From: Opitutales bacterium
GTDB lineage: Bacteria > Verrucomicrobiota > Verrucomicrobiia > Opitutales > UBA953
Assembly: GCA_017440935.1 (NCBI GenBank)
Contig: JAFSAO010000020.1
Coordinates: 139,955-203,954, forward strand
DNA: 64,000 bases
Direction: 5' to 3'
Part shown: positions 27,800 to 37,002 of the stretch, piece by piece
Position numbering within the stretch: the first letter of the stretch is position 1
Layout of the letters: each line of letters begins with the position of its first letter
Made by a program: the position numbers and the translations under genes
The notes under the pieces: model-generated
Seen by the model: only the letters and a program-made list of their open reading frames with translations
Databases searched by the model: none
What the model was told of the DNA's origin: nothing

Positions 27800-30241
27800 A
27801 TGAAAAACATTACTTCTATTCTATCTTTAATTGCCGTGTTTTCAGATATGATTCTCTCTAAAATTTCACAAATGTTTTGGTGCGGCGCGTTGGCACTTGC
27901 GGTTTGCGTTCCCGCAGTTCGGGCGCAGGAAAACTCGGGGACGGCGGAAAGCGTTCCCGCGTCGGAAACGGCTTCTTCGGAGCCAGAGGCGGGTATTGAT
28001 TTAGACGCGGTGCTGAAGGCCGCAGAAGCCGGCGACGCGGAGGCGCAATTCCGACTTTATCTCCATTACGCTCTTTCGGGAACAGGAGACGAGGAAAAAT
28101 CCTTAAAATGGCTCATTCGTGCGGCGGAAAGCGAACATGCAGACGCGCAAAATATTCTCGCCGCACGGTATATGCGGGAACACCGCATTGAAGATGCGTT
28201 GAAGTGGTGGGAAAAAGCAGCGGGAAACGGTCATCCGGTGGCTCAGTTTTGGTTCGGTCGCTATCTTGTTACGGGTATTGAGGGTTGTCTGGAAGCAGAT
28301 GTCGCCAGGGCTTTAACTTTGATTTCAGATTCGGCGGTGTCCGGTTACGAATCTGCTCAGATCTGGCTCGGTAACGCGTATTGGAGCGGTGAATTTGTCG
28401 AACAAAACCATGCGCTTGCCGTGACGTGGTTTCGCTCCGCTGCCGAGCGCGGGAACGCCGAAGCGCAGTTTTGTCTTGCGCAGGCTTATTATACTGGACT
28501 TGGAGTGGACAAGAGTGCCGTCGAATACTCTGCGTGGCTTCGCAAAGCCGCCGAAAACGGTCATGCGGAAGCGCAGGGCTATTTGGCTTATGATTATTTC
28601 ATCGGCAATATCGTCGAACAAAGCTACGAAAAGGCGGCGGAATGGTGGGCAAAGTCGGCGGAGCAGGGCGAACCGCGTGCGCAACACAGTTTGGCTCAAT
28701 GCTATCGAGACGGCACCGGCGTTCCCGCAGATAAGGCGAAAGCCGTGGAATGGTTCAGAAAAGCCGCCGAGCAAAACCACGCGGGAGCGCAAATGGCACT
28801 TGCCGTTGCTTATCGTGACGGAGACGGCGTTCCCGCAGACATGACGGAAGGCTTGCGGTGGATGATTCGTGCCCATGTTCACGGCTATGAAAATGCGCGC
28901 GAGGAGTTTTGGGCACCGTTGCTAAACGACATGGAAGCGGCGTTTAAAAATTTGGAACGCGCCGCAGAATCCGGCGAAACGGCCGCACAGAAAGCCTTGG
29001 GCGAAATTTACTGTCTCGGCAGGGGCGTTCCCGCAGACGAAGAAAAAGCGATTGCGTGGTATCGCCGTGCGGCAGAACAGGGGGATGCAGAGGCGCAGAA
29101 AGAGCTTGCGATAATCTATTGGAATCGCGGAGATGTCGAAGATGCGCTCCCCTGGGCTCAAAAAGCGGCGGCTCAAGGCGACGGCGAGGGAGAATGCATC
29201 TTGGGTTTATACTACTTGAAAAAGGGGGACATACTCGGCATTGAGTATTTGAAAAAATCGGCGGAGCAGGGCGAGCCGTTCGCGCAGTGGCGCTTGGGCG
29301 TGTGTTACTACAACGGGGAGTGCGTTCCCGTTGACTCTGAAGAAGCCGTGCGCTGGTTTAGCCTTGCGGCAGAAAGCGGTTTTCCGGATGCATTTTTCAG
29401 TCTCGGAAGTGTCTACGAAGCGGGAAAAGGGGTTGAAAAAGATTTAGCACGCGCGGCAGAGATGTATGAAGAGGCGGCTTATCGCGGGAACGCCGAAGCG
29501 CAGTTTCGGCTGGGGCGGTGTTACGCGGACGGAATCGGCGTGGCTCCGGATCCGGAATGCTCGGCAAAATGGTATGAGAAATCTGCCGAAGGCGGGCATT
29601 TGCGAGGACAATTGCAAGCCGGGTTTATCTGCCTTAGCGGCGACGTCGGTCCCGTTCGCACGGAAGACGGGCTGGAATGGATTGAACGTTCCGCCAAGGG
29701 CGGTTGGTGGATGGCGCAAGGTGCGTTGTTTGATATTTATTATTTCGGACGCTACGGGGTCGAGATTGATAAAGAAAAAGGCATTTATTGGTTGCGTCAA
29801 CTTGCCGAAACGGAGCCGGACGATAATGATTCCGAAAAACTTCCTGCGGAACGCGCCGGCGTGTATCGCTCGATGTATGGAACGTTTTGGGAAGACGAAG
29901 GCAAACCGGAAGAAGCCGCAAAATGGTTCGAAAAATCGGCGGCACTCGGGCATCCGTCCGGACAATATGACTTGGGGCGTCTTTATTTCCACGGGAACGG
30001 CGTTCCCGAAGATAAGGCGAAAGCGGTAGAGCTTTTCCGCTTGGCGGCGGAGCAGGGTTACGACCGAGCCCAATACAATCTCGGCATCTGCTATTTTAGG
30101 GGAATCGGCGTGCCTAAAAGCATAGACGAAGCTGTGCGTTGGATGCAAAAAGCGGCGGAACAAGGCGACGAAGAGGCTCAACAGTTTTTGAAAGACTTCG
30201 AGGCAGATTCAGCAAAAGGGAAGGAAAACGATAAAGAATGA
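27800..30241 (+). CDS. Large exported Sel1-repeat (SLR) protein
   Basis: 813 aa. An N-terminal signal peptide or anchor (residues 10-45) is followed by about 18-20 Sel1-like helical repeats of the form A.(A/E)G...AQ..LG..Y..G.GVP.D...A..W(F/Y)..AA. SLR proteins act as protein-protein scaffolds, often in envelope signalling. It is 37 bp after the PqiA-like gene and may be the eighth cistron or a separately transcribed partner. Confidence 0.9.
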   Translation: MKNITSILSLIAVFSDMILSKISQMFWCGALALAVCVPAVRAQENSGTAESVPASETASSEPEAGIDLDAVLKAAEAGDAEAQFRLYLHYALSGTGDEEKSLKWLIRAAESEHADAQNILAARYMREHRIEDALKWWEKAAGNGHPVAQFWFGRYLVTGIEGCLEADVARALTLISDSAVSGYESAQIWLGNAYWSGEFVEQNHALAVTWFRSAAERGNAEAQFCLAQAYYTGLGVDKSAVEYSAWLRKAAENGHAEAQGYLAYDYFIGNIVEQSYEKAAEWWAKSAEQGEPRAQHSLAQCYRDGTGVPADKAKAVEWFRKAAEQNHAGAQMALAVAYRDGDGVPADMTEGLRWMIRAHVHGYENAREEFWAPLLNDMEAAFKNLERAAESGETAAQKALGEIYCLGRGVPADEEKAIAWYRRAAEQGDAEAQKELAIIYWNRGDVEDALPWAQKAAAQGDGEGECILGLYYLKKGDILGIEYLKKSAEQGEPFAQWRLGVCYYNGECVPVDSEEAVRWFSLAAESGFPDAFFSLGSVYEAGKGVEKDLARAAEMYEEAAYRGNAEAQFRLGRCYADGIGVAPDPECSAKWYEKSAEGGHLRGQLQAGFICLSGDVGPVRTEDGLEWIERSAKGGWWMAQGALFDIYYFGRYGVEIDKEKGIYWLRQLAETEPDDNDSEKLPAERAGVYRSMYGTFWEDEGKPEEAAKWFEKSAALGHPSGQYDLGRLYFHGNGVPEDKAKAVELFRLAAEQGYDRAQYNLGICYFRGIGVPKSIDEAVRWMQKAAEQGDEEAQQFLKDFEADSAKGKENDKE

Positions 30242-30296
30242 GGAGAGAAAGAAATTAGGGTTTTTCTTTATTCCTAAGAATCTCAGCGTTAAACGC

Positions 30297-30415
30297 CTCT
30301 CGCGGAGCCACAGAGAGACCTTCATTCCCACAAAAACTCTGTGTTTATCTGTGTTAAAAAACTTGGCGGCGCTGCGAGAGTTTAAGAACTTCGCGGCTCT
30401 GTGTCTCCGTGAGAG
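30297..30415. repeat. Imperfect inverted repeat, CTCTGTG(G/T)CTCCG(C/T)GAGAG arms
   Basis: The complement of 30297-30315 matches 30397-30415 at 17 of 19 positions. The roughly 80-bp interval also contains CTCTGTGTTTATCTGTG. It looks like a dispersed intergenic repeat. No gene is seen in 30242-30519. Confidence 0.55.
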
Positions 30416-30519
30416 CTTTTGTGTTCCCGCAAGGATAAACATCCCAGCGTTCCCGTCGGCTTCCCGGTGTTGCGTTTCGCGGGTTTTTGAGAGATAAATG
30501 AGTTTTCGTTTTTCAATTC

Positions 30520-32196
30520 ATGGCAGAGGGAAAAATCATTTACACGATGTCGCGGCTCTCGAAGGGATTCGAGAAAAAGCCGATTCTGAAGGACATTTCG
30601 CTCTCGTATTTTTACGGCGCAAAAATCGGCGTGCTCGGGCTGAACGGCTCGGGCAAATCCACGCTTTTGCGCATCATGGCGGGCGTGGACAAGCAATACG
30701 AAGGCGATATTTCCTGCGTTCCCGGCTACACGATCGGCTACCTTGAGCAGGAACCGCAGCTCGATCCCGCGAAAACCGTGCGCGAATGCGTCGAAGAGGG
30801 CGTTGCGGAAACGCGCAAACTCCTCGACGATTACGACGAAACGTTTATTCAACTCGGCGAAACCGACGATCCCGCCGAGCAGGAAAAAATTCTCAATCGC
30901 CAAGGCGAAATTCAGGAAAAACTCGACTCCACGGGCGCGTGGGATCTCGATTCCCGCATCGAAATGGCGATGGACGCGCTCCGTTGTCCGGACGAAAATG
31001 CGCTCGCCGCGAACCTTTCCGGCGGGGAAAAACGCCGCGTCGCGCTCTGCCGCCTGCTCCTGAAAGAGCCGGATATTCTGCTTCTCGACGAACCGACCAA
31101 TCACCTTGATGCAGAAACCATCGACTGGCTCGAACGCCACCTGCACCAATACAAGGGCACGGTGATCGCTATCACGCACGACCGCTACTTCCTCGACAAT
31201 GTCGCCGGCTGGATTCTCGAAATCGACCGCGGCTACGGCATTCCGTGGAAGGGCAATTATTCTTCTTGGCTCGAACAAAAGGAAAAACGCCTCGCCGCCG
31301 AGGAAAAAGTAGCCTCCGCGCGCCGGAAAACCATGGAGCGGGAACGCCAGTGGGCGGCGACTTCGCCGAGCGGGCGTCTCGCGAAAAACAAAGCGCGCCT
31401 CCGCGCCTACGAAGCCATGCTTGCGCAGGACGAACGCGAGCAGGAAAAAACGATGGAAATTTTCATTCCCGCCGGGCCGCGCCTCGGCGAAAAGGTGCTC
31501 GTTGCGAAAAATCTCACGAAAGGCTTCGGCGACAGGCTTTTGCTCGACAACGTGAATTTCACGCTTCCCGCCGGCGGCATCGTCGGAATTATCGGTCCGA
31601 ACGGCGCCGGAAAAACCACGCTTTTTAAAATGATTACGGGCGCGGAAAAACCGGACGCGGGAACGCTTACGCTCGGCGAAACCGTCAAGCTCGCCTACGT
31701 TGACCAATCGCGAGATGCGCTTGACAATTCCAAGCAGATCTGGGAAGTGATTTCCGACGGGAACGAAATCGTCGAGCTCGGCAAATTGCGCGTTCCCGCG
31801 CGGCAATACGCGGCGCGTTTCGGCTTTACGGGCGCGGAACAGCAAAAGCTCGTCGGCTCGCTTTCCGGCGGCGAGCGCAACCGCGTTCACCTTGCTCGCA
31901 TGCTCAAAAGCGGCGCGAACGTTTTGCTTTTGGACGAACCGACGAACGACCTCGACGTGAACACGATTCGCGCGCTCGAAGACGCGCTCAACGCGTTCGC
32001 GGGTTGCGCCGTTGTCATCACGCACGACCGCTGGTTCCTCGACCGCGTTGCGACGCACATTCTCGCGTTTGAAGGCGATTCGCAGATTTACTGGCACGAA
32101 GGCAACTATTCGTCCTACGAAGCGGAACTGCGCAAACGCCTCGGGCACGATATCGACCACCCGCGCCGCATCAAATACCGCCAGTTTTCACGCTGA
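30520..32196 (+). CDS. ettA: ABC-F translational throttle protein EttA
   Basis: 558 aa. Two ABC domains carry Walker A GLNGSGKST and GPNGAGKTT, signatures LSGGEKRR and LSGGERNR, and Walker B DEPTNHLD and DEPTNDLD. An interdomain linker and the arm segment GAWDLDSRIEMAMDAL are typical of EttA. It binds the ribosomal E site and gates early elongation with ATP/ADP. The length matches the family (about 555). Confidence 0.95.
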   Translation: MAEGKIIYTMSRLSKGFEKKPILKDISLSYFYGAKIGVLGLNGSGKSTLLRIMAGVDKQYEGDISCVPGYTIGYLEQEPQLDPAKTVRECVEEGVAETRKLLDDYDETFIQLGETDDPAEQEKILNRQGEIQEKLDSTGAWDLDSRIEMAMDALRCPDENALAANLSGGEKRRVALCRLLLKEPDILLLDEPTNHLDAETIDWLERHLHQYKGTVIAITHDRYFLDNVAGWILEIDRGYGIPWKGNYSSWLEQKEKRLAAEEKVASARRKTMERERQWAATSPSGRLAKNKARLRAYEAMLAQDEREQEKTMEIFIPAGPRLGEKVLVAKNLTKGFGDRLLLDNVNFTLPAGGIVGIIGPNGAGKTTLFKMITGAEKPDAGTLTLGETVKLAYVDQSRDALDNSKQIWEVISDGNEIVELGKLRVPARQYAARFGFTGAEQQKLVGSLSGGERNRVHLARMLKSGANVLLLDEPTNDLDVNTIRALEDALNAFAGCAVVITHDRWFLDRVATHILAFEGDSQIYWHEGNYSSYEAELRKRLGHDIDHPRRIKYRQFSR

Positions 32197-32203
32197 TTGA
32201 TAC

Positions 32204-32270
32204 AAAAAAATCCGGCAAATTCCACGTTCCCGCTGACAAGGGGAAAAGCTAAGAATTTGCCGGATTTTTT
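32204..32270. terminator. Bidirectional terminator between ettA and the peroxiredoxin gene
   Basis: AAAAAAATCCGGCAAATTC (32204-32222) pairs with GAATTTGCCGGATTTTTT (32253-32270) across a 30-nt loop. The two flanking genes are convergent, and A and T runs serve both directions. Confidence 0.85.
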
Positions 32271-32311
32271 CGTTCCCGAAAACCGGGCGTTTTCTCTGAA
32301 AATTTTAATTC

Positions 32312-32968
32312 TTATTCCGCTCCGGCTTGGAGTGTTTGGCGGATTTCGTCAAAGGGCGGCATGATGGCGGGATCGTCGCTCACCCACGCGTATTTGATTT
32401 TTCCGTCGATTCCGATGATAAATGCCGAACGCTTTGCCACGCCGCAAAAATCAAGCACACCGGGGCGAAAGCGCTTGTCTTCAACGCCGTAGGCGCGCAT
32501 CGCTTCGCGGTTAAAATCGGAAAGCAGTGTCAGCGAAAAACCTTCCTTTTGCTTCCATGCTTCTTGCGCGAAGGGCTGGTCTACGGAAACGACAATCACG
32601 TCGGCGTTCAGCGAATCGTAAACGTGAAGTGTGTCCGAAAGCGTGCAAACTTCCGTGCTGCACGTTCCCGAAAATGCAAAGGGAACAAAAAGAAGCACCG
32701 TGCGGCGCGTGCCGACGGAGCGCGTGACAGGAACGGATTCAATCCCGTTTTCCGTTTTCGCTTTTAGCGTAACGGCGGGAGCCTGCATGCCGATTTCAAG
32801 TTTTTTCATCACTTGGGGAGCGTTCCCGCAGGCGGATTTTGTCTGTTGTGCGCATGTGTTCGGGCCGCTGCCGCAGATCTGCGTGCATGCTGTATTTGCC
32901 AAAAGGAGAAGCGTTCCCGCGATTGCGCCGAGTGTGTATTTTCCGATGGTTTTTGAGTGAGTTTTCAT
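32312..32968 (-). CDS. Exported peroxiredoxin (AhpC/TSA family), likely lipoprotein
   Basis: 218 aa. The signal sequence ends in LLLANTACTQ, so Cys lipidation is possible. A peroxiredoxin domain from about residue 55 has the peroxidatic motif PFAFSGTCSTEVC. The motif is AhpE/1-Cys-like in spacing, with a further Cys four residues after the catalytic one. It would reduce peroxides in the envelope. DsbD (2116-4305) could be a reductant, but that is conjecture. Confidence 0.88.
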   Translation of the reverse strand: MKTHSKTIGKYTLGAIAGTLLLLANTACTQICGSGPNTCAQQTKSACGNAPQVMKKLEIGMQAPAVTLKAKTENGIESVPVTRSVGTRRTVLLFVPFAFSGTCSTEVCTLSDTLHVYDSLNADVIVVSVDQPFAQEAWKQKEGFSLTLLSDFNREAMRAYGVEDKRFRPGVLDFCGVAKRSAFIIGIDGKIKYAWVSDDPAIMPPFDEIRQTLQAGAE

Positions 32969-33177
32969 AAAATTACAATCATTCCAAATTTAAGTCTTAG
33001 TCAAACAAATTTTACCGGAATCGTAGTTTAAAAAAAAGAACACGCGTCCTCGTCGTTTTTTTTCTAAAAAACTTTGCGATTTGCGGCGGAGATGCGTTTA
33101 CTTCGCAAGTTCGCGCCTGACGCTTTCCGAAAGGCAGGGCGGGAACGGGTTTTCTTTCTTTTTTTTTCTTCGAGAAT

Positions 33178-33342
33178 ATGGAGTGGCTCACAAATTTATT
33201 TTACAGTGATACCAACGGGGCGGCGCATACGGTGTTGCTTTTCGGTGCGATTACGAATACGCCGGGTTAGGGCTTTGGCACATTCCTTACCGCATCGGAA
33301 GTTGCTCCGAACTCGTCGTCATCGATGTCCTTTAAGAATTCT
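33178..33342 (+). pseudogene. Hollowed-out AspT/YidE-type transporter remnant
   Basis: The ATG frame reads MEWLTNLFYSDTNGAAHTVLL, matching the start of YidE/AspT-family membrane proteins, and then jumps to FGAITNTPG, their conserved (S)GA(V/M)TNTPGLG motif, before a TAG. A shift of one base continues as GLGLWHIPYRIG to a TAA at about 33342. More than 100 intervening codons and the C-terminal half are absent. The assignment rests on two short motifs. Confidence 0.5.
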
Positions 33343-33368
33343 TCCTCATTCCTAATTCTTCATCTCCC

Positions 33369-34106
33369 ATGCAAAACGATTTTTCACCGGAAATTCAGGA
33401 AAATGAATCCGCGTTCCCGCATACGCCGCGCCTAAGCGTGGTTGCCACGCCGATCGGTAATCTTTCCGATCTTTCCCCGCGTGCGAAGGAAACGCTTTCA
33501 TCTGCGGATTTTATCGCCTGCGAAGATACGCGAACGACGGGAAATTTGCTCCGCAAATTTGATATTTCCCGCCCCTTGCTCGCTTATCACGAACACAACG
33601 AGCAGGCGTCCGCCGCCGGAATCGCGGCAAAAATCGCCGCAGGAGCGCACGTCGCGCTCGTTTGTGATGCGGGAACGCCGACGCTTTCGGATCCCGGTTT
33701 CCGCGTAGTGCGCGAGTGCCGCCGCCAAGGGCTTACCGTAGAAAGCGTTCCCGGACCGTGCGCGCTTGTTACGGCGCTTTCCGTGAGCGGTTTGCCGACC
33801 AATGCGTTTGCGTATCACGGATTTCTCGCTCCGAAAACGGCGGCGCGGCGGCGTTTTCTCGAAGAAAACCGTGCGTCGAAAATGACGCTCGCGGTTTACG
33901 AATCTTGCCACCGCATCCGTGCGTTTGCGGAAGAAATTGCGGAAATCCTCGGGGAAAATCGCGTGGTTTGCTTTGCTCGCGAGTTGACGAAACTCCACGA
34001 AACCGTGCTCACGGGAACGATCGGCGAGATTTTGCCGAAACTGGTCGGAAAAAACCTCAAGGGCGAATTTGTCGTTCTTATCGCGCCCGAAAATTTCGAG
34101 CTTTAA
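33369..34106 (+). CDS. rsmI: 16S rRNA 2'-O-methyltransferase RsmI
   Basis: 245 aa. SVVATPIGNLSDLSPRA, CEDTRTTGNLL, VCDAGTPTLSDPGF and VPGPCALVTALSVSGLP are the RsmI hallmarks of the tetrapyrrole-methylase fold. It methylates the ribose of C1402 in 16S rRNA. It ends about 35 residues earlier than the typical protein, so the small C-terminal extension is missing. The preceding pseudogene ends only about 30 bp upstream. Confidence 0.95.
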   Translation: MQNDFSPEIQENESAFPHTPRLSVVATPIGNLSDLSPRAKETLSSADFIACEDTRTTGNLLRKFDISRPLLAYHEHNEQASAAGIAAKIAAGAHVALVCDAGTPTLSDPGFRVVRECRRQGLTVESVPGPCALVTALSVSGLPTNAFAYHGFLAPKTAARRRFLEENRASKMTLAVYESCHRIRAFAEEIAEILGENRVVCFARELTKLHETVLTGTIGEILPKLVGKNLKGEFVVLIAPENFEL

Positions 34107-34130
34107 TCCGGAATTTGAAATTCGCCTGCG

Positions 34131-34171
34131 GCAAATTTCAATTTGCGGGAACGCGGGTCTCGTGGTTGTAT
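34131..34171 (+). promoter_or_regulatory. Promoter-like element, AAATTTCAATTTGCGG class
   Basis: TTGCGG (34143-34148) is followed after 17 nt by TTGTAT (34166-34171). The preceding GCAAATT-TC-AATTTGC is a near-palindrome. The expected start point is within a base or two of the acylphosphatase ATG, so the message would be almost leaderless. Confidence 0.45.
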
Positions 34172-34178
34172 TTTTCGC

Positions 34179-34463
34179 ATGGAATTGAGGGCGGTTTTTT
34201 TTGCGGATGTGTGGTTCGGCGGGCGCGTTCAAGGTGTCGGGTTTCGCTGGCACACGCTGAAAGTGGCGCGCGAATTTGATGTCGCGGGAACGGTGCGCAA
34301 CCTTGCCGACGGGCGCGTTCATCTCCGCGCGGAAGGCTCCGAACGCGAAGTGCTTGCGTTTGTTGCCGCCGTTGAAGACGAAATGAAATCTTTTATTCGC
34401 GAAACCGAGAAAAAAACGGGAACGGGCGCCGCTTCCGTTTCCGGATTCTCCATTGCCGGGTGA
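34179..34463 (+). CDS. acyP: Acylphosphatase
   Basis: 94 aa from the ATG at 34179. An upstream in-frame TTG is rejected because it lies inside the promoter-like element. FGGRVQGVGFRWHTL is the catalytic loop with the active Arg, and GTVRNLADGRVHLRAEG completes the fold with the catalytic Asn. It hydrolyses acyl phosphates. The C-terminal 15 residues are an unusual Gly/Ser-rich tail. Confidence 0.9.
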   Translation: MELRAVFFADVWFGGRVQGVGFRWHTLKVAREFDVAGTVRNLADGRVHLRAEGSEREVLAFVAAVEDEMKSFIRETEKKTGTGAASVSGFSIAG

Positions 34464-34500
34464 GCTGTGAGAAGTTGAAAAGTGGAGCGTTTTTGAAGAA

Positions 34501-35349
34501 ATGAAGCAGATTCCCGCGATTGAAATTGAAAATCTGACGAAGGATTTTCGCGTCGGAATACGCGGCGTGAAATTGCGTGCGGCGGACAACGTCTCGTTTC
34601 GCGTAGAGCAGGGCGAAGTTTTCGGTTTGCTCGGACCGAACGGTTCCGGAAAAAGCACGACACTGAAAATTATTCTCGGGCTCTTGCGCCCGACTTCCGG
34701 GAGCTGTCGCATTTTCGGAAAAAACAGCGGAGATGTCGCAGTGCGTTCCCGTATCGGATTTTTGCCGGAAGCGCCGTATTTTTACGGCTATCTTTCCGGC
34801 CGGGAACTCGTGAAATACTACGCACGCATGAGCGGCGTTCCCGCGGGGAAAATCGACGAACGTACGGCGGACGCGCTCGCGCTCACGGGTATGACGGATG
34901 CCGCTTCGCGCCGCGTCAAAACCTACTCCAAGGGAATGTTGCAACGCATCGGCGTGGCGCAGGCAATCGTGCACGACCCCGATTTGGTAATTTTGGACGA
35001 ACCGACGGCGGGAATCGACCCCATCGGCTCGGCGGAAATCGGCGACGCGATTCGCGCCATGAAATCCCGCGGAAAAACCGTCGTTCTGTGCTCGCATTTG
35101 CTCGGACAAATCGAAGAGCTCTGCGACCGCGTGGCGATTATGAATCGCGGAAAACTTGTTGTGGCGGGAACGCTCGATGAGGTGTTGACGCAACGCGGGA
35201 AGCAACTCGCCGTCATTGGCGCGGGAACGCCGCTTACTCCGGACCTCGTCGAAAAGCTACGGGAACGCGACGGGCTCAACATCGAAAGCGTTTCGCATCC
35301 GCGCATTTCGCTCGAACGCTATTTTCTCGAAAATCTGAAAAACAAGTAG
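34501..35349 (+). CDS. ABC transporter ATP-binding protein
   Basis: 282 aa. Walker A GPNGSGKST, signature YSKGMLQRI (a CcmA/NatA-type variant of LSGGQ) and Walker B LVILDEPTAGIDP. The C-terminal extension is typical of ABC-2 exporters. It is followed after 3 bp by its permease. Substrate unknown. Confidence 0.92.
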   Translation: MKQIPAIEIENLTKDFRVGIRGVKLRAADNVSFRVEQGEVFGLLGPNGSGKSTTLKIILGLLRPTSGSCRIFGKNSGDVAVRSRIGFLPEAPYFYGYLSGRELVKYYARMSGVPAGKIDERTADALALTGMTDAASRRVKTYSKGMLQRIGVAQAIVHDPDLVILDEPTAGIDPIGSAEIGDAIRAMKSRGKTVVLCSHLLGQIEELCDRVAIMNRGKLVVAGTLDEVLTQRGKQLAVIGAGTPLTPDLVEKLRERDGLNIESVSHPRISLERYFLENLKNK

Positions 35350-35352
35350 ACC

Positions 35353-36183
35353 ATGTTTTTTCTGAAAAAAATATTTTGGATTGCCCGCAACACGTTTACG
35401 GAAGCAGCCCGGCAGAAGTTTTTCAGTTTTTTGCTTCTGCTCGGTGCGGGGTTAACGGCGGTTTCGCTTTCGCTGACGCATTTTGACTTCGGCGATTCCG
35501 AACTGAAATTTATTGCGGACTTCGGCTTCGGCGGAATTTTCCTTTTCGGTTCCGTGCTTGCGGTAGTAACGACGGTGCAGCTTTTTTTCACGGAAATCGA
35601 AAACCGCACGGCGCTGACGATGCTCGCGAAGCCGGTGCGGCGCGGTGAATTTTTGTTCGGGAAATTTCTTGGCGTGTGGTGTTTGCTCGGCGTGTTTGTC
35701 GTGCTGATGTGCGGAGTGCTCGCGGCGGTTTTGGCGTTGCGCGCGGGAACGCTTGCGGAAATAGCCGAGGCTCGTAGCTTGCCGCCGCCGTTTGTCGATT
35801 TTGTCGGGTTGGCGATTTTCGGCGTTTTGCAATGGGTGCGGCTCGGAATTGTCGCGGCGATGACGATTGCGGTTTCGAGTTTTGCGCAAACGTATCTTTA
35901 CGCGGTGGTGGTTTCGTTTGTTGCGCTGATTATTGCTCAGTTACAATACGTTTTTGCGGATTTTGCCTCGGGAGAAAAAGTTTCGTTCGGCGTAAAAGCG
36001 CTCACGGGAACGGCGACGAAGCTGATTCCGAATTTGCAATTGTTTAATACGGGTGAAGCGCTCGTGCTGGATCCCGCCGGGCTTTCCGCCGCCACAATCA
36101 TGAGCGCCCTCGGCTACGGGACGATTTGGATTGCCGCGCTTGTTTTTGTCGGAATGTGGTTTTTCCGCTTTCGCGAAATTTAG
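35353..36183 (+). CDS. ABC-2 type permease
   Basis: 276 aa with six predicted helices. The N-terminus WIARNTFTEAARQKFFSFLLLLG is typical of ABC-2 permeases of the NosY/YhaP kind. It forms a transporter with the preceding ATPase. The following gene (22 bp) is probably part of the same unit. Confidence 0.9.
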   Translation: MFFLKKIFWIARNTFTEAARQKFFSFLLLLGAGLTAVSLSLTHFDFGDSELKFIADFGFGGIFLFGSVLAVVTTVQLFFTEIENRTALTMLAKPVRRGEFLFGKFLGVWCLLGVFVVLMCGVLAAVLALRAGTLAEIAEARSLPPPFVDFVGLAIFGVLQWVRLGIVAAMTIAVSSFAQTYLYAVVVSFVALIIAQLQYVFADFASGEKVSFGVKALTGTATKLIPNLQLFNTGEALVLDPAGLSAATIMSALGYGTIWIAALVFVGMWFFRFREI

Positions 36184-36204
36184 AACCGACGGGGAACTTT
36201 TTTC

Positions 36205-37002
36205 GTGGAAAACAATCCGCACAGCGATTCGTTACTCGAAAAATTCCGACGCACAATGAAATATGCGGCGGCGTTTGCGGTAATTTTTGCCGCGGGAACG
36301 CTTTCCGCTCCGCTCGGAGATTTTGCCTGGACGGAAGCGCGGGAACGCATCGGAACTTTTTCGCCGAAAGCGCTTGAGCGTTCGGCGGGAACGGGAGTTG
36401 CGCTCGGGACGCTCGGCGGTTTTCGCACGGTTTTGGCGGATATTGCCTGGTTGCGCGGATTTCATTTTTGGAGTGAACGCGATGCGCCCGATTGCCTGAA
36501 ATATTGCGAACTCGCGATGACGCTTGCGCCCGAACAGCTGTTTTTTCTCGAAAACACGGCAAATTACGTCGCCTTCGAGTTTCCGGTTTGGGAAATCCGC
36601 AAGCGCGGCGGATTTTTGCGCGTTCCCGAAAGCGTTCAGCGGGAAATTCAGAAAAAAGCGCTTGCCGACGCGCTGAAAATTTTGGACGACGCGGCGGAAA
36701 ACAATCCCGACGAACCGAAAATTTTCGTGCTCGCCGCGCAACTTATCGCCATCAAAACCGACCGCATTTACGGTGCGCCCGACTACGCAAAATCCGCCGA
36801 ATATTACCGCCGCGCCTGCGAGCTTCCCGGCGCTCCGTGGTTCGCCTTTGCGACGTATGCGAAATTCGTCGGAGAACACGTTCCCGCCGAACGCGCTTCC
36901 GCTCGCGCCTTTCTTGATAAACGCCTCGCCGCCGCAAAAACTCCGGGGCAAAAACGCTTTTTCTCCGAACTCCTCGAAGAATTTTTAGTTCCCGATTCTT
37001 AA
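36205..37002 (+). CDS. Membrane-anchored TPR-like protein downstream of an ABC-2 transporter
   Basis: 265 aa from a GTG start. One N-terminal helix (about residues 18-38) is followed by helical hairpins: LADIAWLRGFHFW, CELAMTLAPEQLFFLENTAN, and ADALKILDDAAENNPDEPKI. These look like degenerate tetratricopeptide repeats. Genes of this kind commonly follow ABC-2 operons in Verrucomicrobiota. Its last 18 bp overlap the end of the convergent response-regulator gene. Confidence 0.8.
   Translation: MENNPHSDSLLEKFRRTMKYAAAFAVIFAAGTLSAPLGDFAWTEARERIGTFSPKALERSAGTGVALGTLGGFRTVLADIAWLRGFHFWSERDAPDCLKYCELAMTLAPEQLFFLENTANYVAFEFPVWEIRKRGGFLRVPESVQREIQKKALADALKILDDAAENNPDEPKIFVLAAQLIAIKTDRIYGAPDYAKSAEYYRRACELPGAPWFAFATYAKFVGEHVPAERASARAFLDKRLAAAKTPGQKRFFSELLEEFLVPDS

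Noticed and set aside
27800-30241. Repeated DNA in the Sel1 gene as a possible mobile or CRISPR-like array
   Set aside because: The periodicity follows the 36-residue protein repeat, and the DNA copies are divergent.
30382-32160. 592-aa minus-strand open frame opposite ettA
   Set aside because: EttA is unambiguous on the plus strand. The antisense frame is a by-product of its codon bias and has no recognisable motif.
33074-33355. 93-aa frame before rsmI
   Set aside because: Arg-rich and featureless. The region is better explained by the AspT/YidE-type remnant in another frame.
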